From NCBI GenBank assembly GCA_024762925.1, contig JANTGM010000006.1, forward strand, positions 1-64,000: 64,000 bases of DNA. Reading direction: 5' to 3'. This DNA is from Kofleriaceae bacterium. GTDB taxonomy: Bacteria > Myxococcota_A > Polyangia > Haliangiales > Haliangiaceae. The notes below the pieces were generated by a model. That model was not told the DNA's origin and ran no database searches. It saw nothing but the letters and a program-made list of their open reading frames with translations. Shown here one piece after another: positions 62,016 to 64,000 of this stretch. A program made the position numbers and the translations under genes. Numbering within the stretch: position 1 is the first letter of the stretch; the number at the start of each line of letters is the position of its first letter.

Positions 62016-63542
62016 CTAGCGGGCAAAGGTGCTCAAGTAGAAATCCCCCTTGAGCATCTTCGGGTCGGGGCCAGCCTTCGGCTTGAGCATGCCAGCGCCA
62101 AAATCGATACCAACATTGTACGAGCCCACGGAGACCACGCCTCCATCGGAAGTTGTGGCAACCGACTTGCCCATGTCTCGACTGGTATTTCCGAAGCTCT
62201 TCGCCCAAAGTACTGAGCCGGTTGCAGATAGCTTCAACAAGAAGACATCTTCTTTGCCTTTAGAGGTGAGCTTGGTGCCTCCAAAGTCGACGTCGTACCA
62301 AAACCAGCCCGTGATGTAGCTATTGCCATGCTCGTCGGTGGCAACGCTATTGCCCCAGTCCTTGTCCTTTCCGCCAAAGCCATGACTCCAAACGTGCGTG
62401 CCGTTGGTATCAAACTTGGCGACATACATATCGGATCGCCCCACCGCCCGTAGGTCTTCACCACCGAAGTTAACCGTGTCTTCGAAGGAGCCCGTCATGA
62501 TGATGTTATCGGCAGGGTCAAGTTCGATTCGAGTCCCGATGTCGTCGTAGCTGCCGCCCATCGACTTGGACCAGATGTGTTGGCCATCGGGGCTCAGCTT
62601 GACCAAGGCGATGTCGCGGTTGCCATTCGTCGTGAGGTCTTCCCCGCCAAAGCCAACAGCGAGCGAAATCTCGGCAAGTAGCACGATGTTGCCGGCGGAA
62701 TCGATTGCCAGGTCGCGACCAAAGTCCTGCCCAATCGCTCCGAAGGACTTCGTCCAGAGGAACTCACCTGCGGGAGATAGCTTCGTTAAGAAAATGTCTG
62801 AATCTCCCGTTGCCGTGATCTCTTGCTCGCCGAACATCACCTTGCTTCGGAAGACGCCCGTGATGTAGATGTTGCCAGCCTTGTCGACGGTGACCGCATC
62901 GGCCGCATCAATGTCGTTGGAACCCACGCGCTTTGCCCAGAGCCTGTGGCCATCGGCGGCAATCTTGGTAATGAAAATGTCGTCAGCCCCTGCACTATGG
63001 AGAGTACCGTTGCCGATCGAGAGATCTCCTGAAAATGATCCAACGACAACGGTGCTACCATCCTCGGTCACAGCCAAAGCCTCGGCCGAGTTGGTGCTTG
63101 TGCCTCCAAGTGCAACCGACCAAGCGACCGAGCCATCAGCCTTGTTGAGCTTTGCCAGGTATGCGCTGATGTCTTCGGTCTTGTACTCCTGCCCAAAGAT
63201 CCCATCCCCTTTGAAGTAGCCGCAAACCAGGTAGTCTCCATTGGCATCAACAGCAACGCTCCGTGCTGCGTCGGTATCGGTGCTGCCATGGGTCACGGCG
63301 AATCCGAGCTTGCCCGTGTGCTCACCGGTGTCTGCTGGCAGCTCTGCAACCGGCATGGGCTTTGGGGCAGTGGCCAGTTTCTTGTTCTCGATGGGGGCTT
63401 TGTCCTCCGAGCTAGGCGTGATCTTGGTTGCGGCAGTCTTGTCAGCTTTGCCTTTCTCCGTGCTCCCTCCGTCTTTTCCGCAGCCAAAGCAAAGCAGAGG
63501 AATCGTGAGTAGTGCGCAGAGGGAACCTGATTTTCGGAGCAT
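62016..63542 (-). CDS. Lipoprotein with SBBP-type beta-propeller repeats
   Basis: A 508-residue lipoprotein (lipobox CFGC, Cys about 21) with a Lys/Thr-rich linker, then about seven repeats of 50-60 residues (about 85-500). Repeats follow a pattern such as AVTVDKAGNIYITGVF then DIFLTKLSPAGEFLWTKSFG, as in beta-propeller SBBP (PF06739) proteins. The repeats contain DFGG or VNFGG turns and end in W-x-KSFG. Likely exported to the surface for binding; no catalytic site seen. ATG 63542 with AAGG upstream at about 13 bases. Confidence 0.9.
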   Translation of the reverse strand: MLRKSGSLCALLTIPLLCFGCGKDGGSTEKGKADKTAATKITPSSEDKAPIENKKLATAPKPMPVAELPADTGEHTGKLGFAVTHGSTDTDAARSVAVDANGDYLVCGYFKGDGIFGQEYKTEDISAYLAKLNKADGSVAWSVALGGTSTNSAEALAVTEDGSTVVVGSFSGDLSIGNGTLHSAGADDIFITKIAADGHRLWAKRVGSNDIDAADAVTVDKAGNIYITGVFRSKVMFGEQEITATGDSDIFLTKLSPAGEFLWTKSFGAIGQDFGRDLAIDSAGNIVLLAEISLAVGFGGEDLTTNGNRDIALVKLSPDGQHIWSKSMGGSYDDIGTRIELDPADNIIMTGSFEDTVNFGGEDLRAVGRSDMYVAKFDTNGTHVWSHGFGGKDKDWGNSVATDEHGNSYITGWFWYDVDFGGTKLTSKGKEDVFLLKLSATGSVLWAKSFGNTSRDMGKSVATTSDGGVVSVGSYNVGIDFGAGMLKPKAGPDPKMLKGDFYLSTFAR

Positions 63543-63651
63543 GATGGCTTTACCTTGTCACACGCCCAACAGTGGCGCAAAGCACTCTGGCCTGCGTGTG
63601 CCACTTGGGTGGGATGACCTCTGAGTGGGAGTGTGGTAAAGACCTCGCGCG

Positions 63652-64000
63652 ATGGCGCCACAAACCGCAGAGCAGGGAAGTGCGGATCGTGCGCCTGGGT
63701 TTTGGACCGACATTCGGACCGTTCCGAACTTGATGTCGATATCGCGTATCCTCATTACCTTGCTTTCTGCGGGTCTCTATCTCACTGGGTATCGAGCCGC
63801 GGGGCTCATCATCGGCGCTGCCGCCGGAGTCACAGACATTCTCGACGGTTGGCTTGCCCGGAAGCTCAATCAATCCACCGAACTCGGGGCGATTCTGGAC
63901 AGGCTAAGCGACTTGGTTCTCGAGACCGTAGCCCTTACCTGCGCCCTCTACTACAACCTGTTGCCGCCATCCTTTCTCATCATCTATCTCATCCGAGAAT
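63652..64000 (+). CDS. CDP-alcohol phosphatidyltransferase (3' end cut by window)
   Basis: Partial gene reading past the window end. It begins MAPQTAEQGSADRAP and continues WTDIRTVPNLMSISRILITL. The membrane enzyme signature D-x2-DG-x2-AR-x8-G-x3-D-x3-D is intact: DILDGWLARK, then GAILDRLSD. The family transfers a phosphatidyl group from CDP-diacylglycerol to an alcohol such as glycerol-3-phosphate or inositol (PgsA-like). It diverges from the beta-propeller gene. The 3' end is missing, so the substrate cannot be judged. Confidence 0.85.
   Translation, partial: MAPQTAEQGSADRAPGFWTDIRTVPNLMSISRILITLLSAGLYLTGYRAAGLIIGAAAGVTDILDGWLARKLNQSTELGAILDRLSDLVLETVALTCALYYNLLPPSFLIIYLIRE

Overview
The window looks like a chromosomal segment from a member of the Myxococcota (old 'Deltaproteobacteria'), with moderately high GC. 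Three things point there. Two secreted proteins end in a MYXO-CTERM-type tail (small Cys cluster, one membrane helix, Arg-rich end). There are many lipoproteins with Cys-rich, Gly-rich or von Willebrand A domains. EF-G is of the type shared with mitochondria and found in Spirochaetes, Planctomycetes and delta-proteobacteria. I cannot name a genus from the sequence alone. No phage, complete IS, CRISPR array, rRNA or tRNA was seen.

Layout. 0-15 kb: mixed housekeeping and secreted genes. These are a DUF1456-like protein, a persulfide dioxygenase-rhodanese fusion, two tandem Gly-rich lipoproteins, a GST-like protein, EF-G with a clear terminator, a metzincin-like MYXO-CTERM protein, a membrane protein, a haloalkane dehalogenase, a hybrid histidine kinase, a GNAT protein and a trypsin-like protease. 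15.2-30.6 kb: one long plus-strand respiratory operon. It encodes alternative complex III (ActA, ActB, ActC, a fused ActD-ActE, ActF), a small unknown membrane protein, an SCO copper chaperone and a caa3 oxidase (subunits II, I, III, IV), then a TPR lipoprotein. The logic is quinol -> ACIII -> cytochrome c domains -> A2-type (YSHPAV) caa3 oxidase, as in the ACIII-caa3 supercomplexes known from Rhodothermus and Bacteroidota.

30.6-36.9 kb: a minus-strand surface locus reading sigma factor -> FecR/TPR -> OmpA with thrombospondin-3 repeats -> unknown -> VWA lipoprotein. 36.9-46.3 kb: a four-S1-domain protein, a sulfite-oxidase-like molybdoenzyme with a PepSY-type membrane partner, an SDR, a degenerate D-Ala-D-Ala-ligase-like protein, a cardiolipin-synthase-like PLD enzyme, a second VWA lipoprotein, PolX and an HEQAH-containing protein. 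46.4-54.7 kb: a membrane protein, a stand-alone class III cyclase, two secreted proteins, a divergent pair suggesting phosphonate (2-aminoethylphosphonate) head-group metabolism, a short HDAC-like fragment, a GDPD phosphodiesterase and a SlyD/FKBP-like protein. 54.7-64 kb: an LEA14-like lipoprotein, BioB, PduO-type adenosyltransferase, several unknowns, a beta-propeller lipoprotein and the start of a CDP-alcohol phosphatidyltransferase cut by the window end.

The most unusual non-coding signal is a family of short dispersed repeats (five copies seen, about 90-180 bp) bounded by CTAG, with terminal inverted repeats in the best copy. Some ends supply the stop codon or part of the ribosome binding site of neighbouring genes. 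This looks like an undescribed MITE-like family. Function calls rest on motif recognition by eye; no database search was run.
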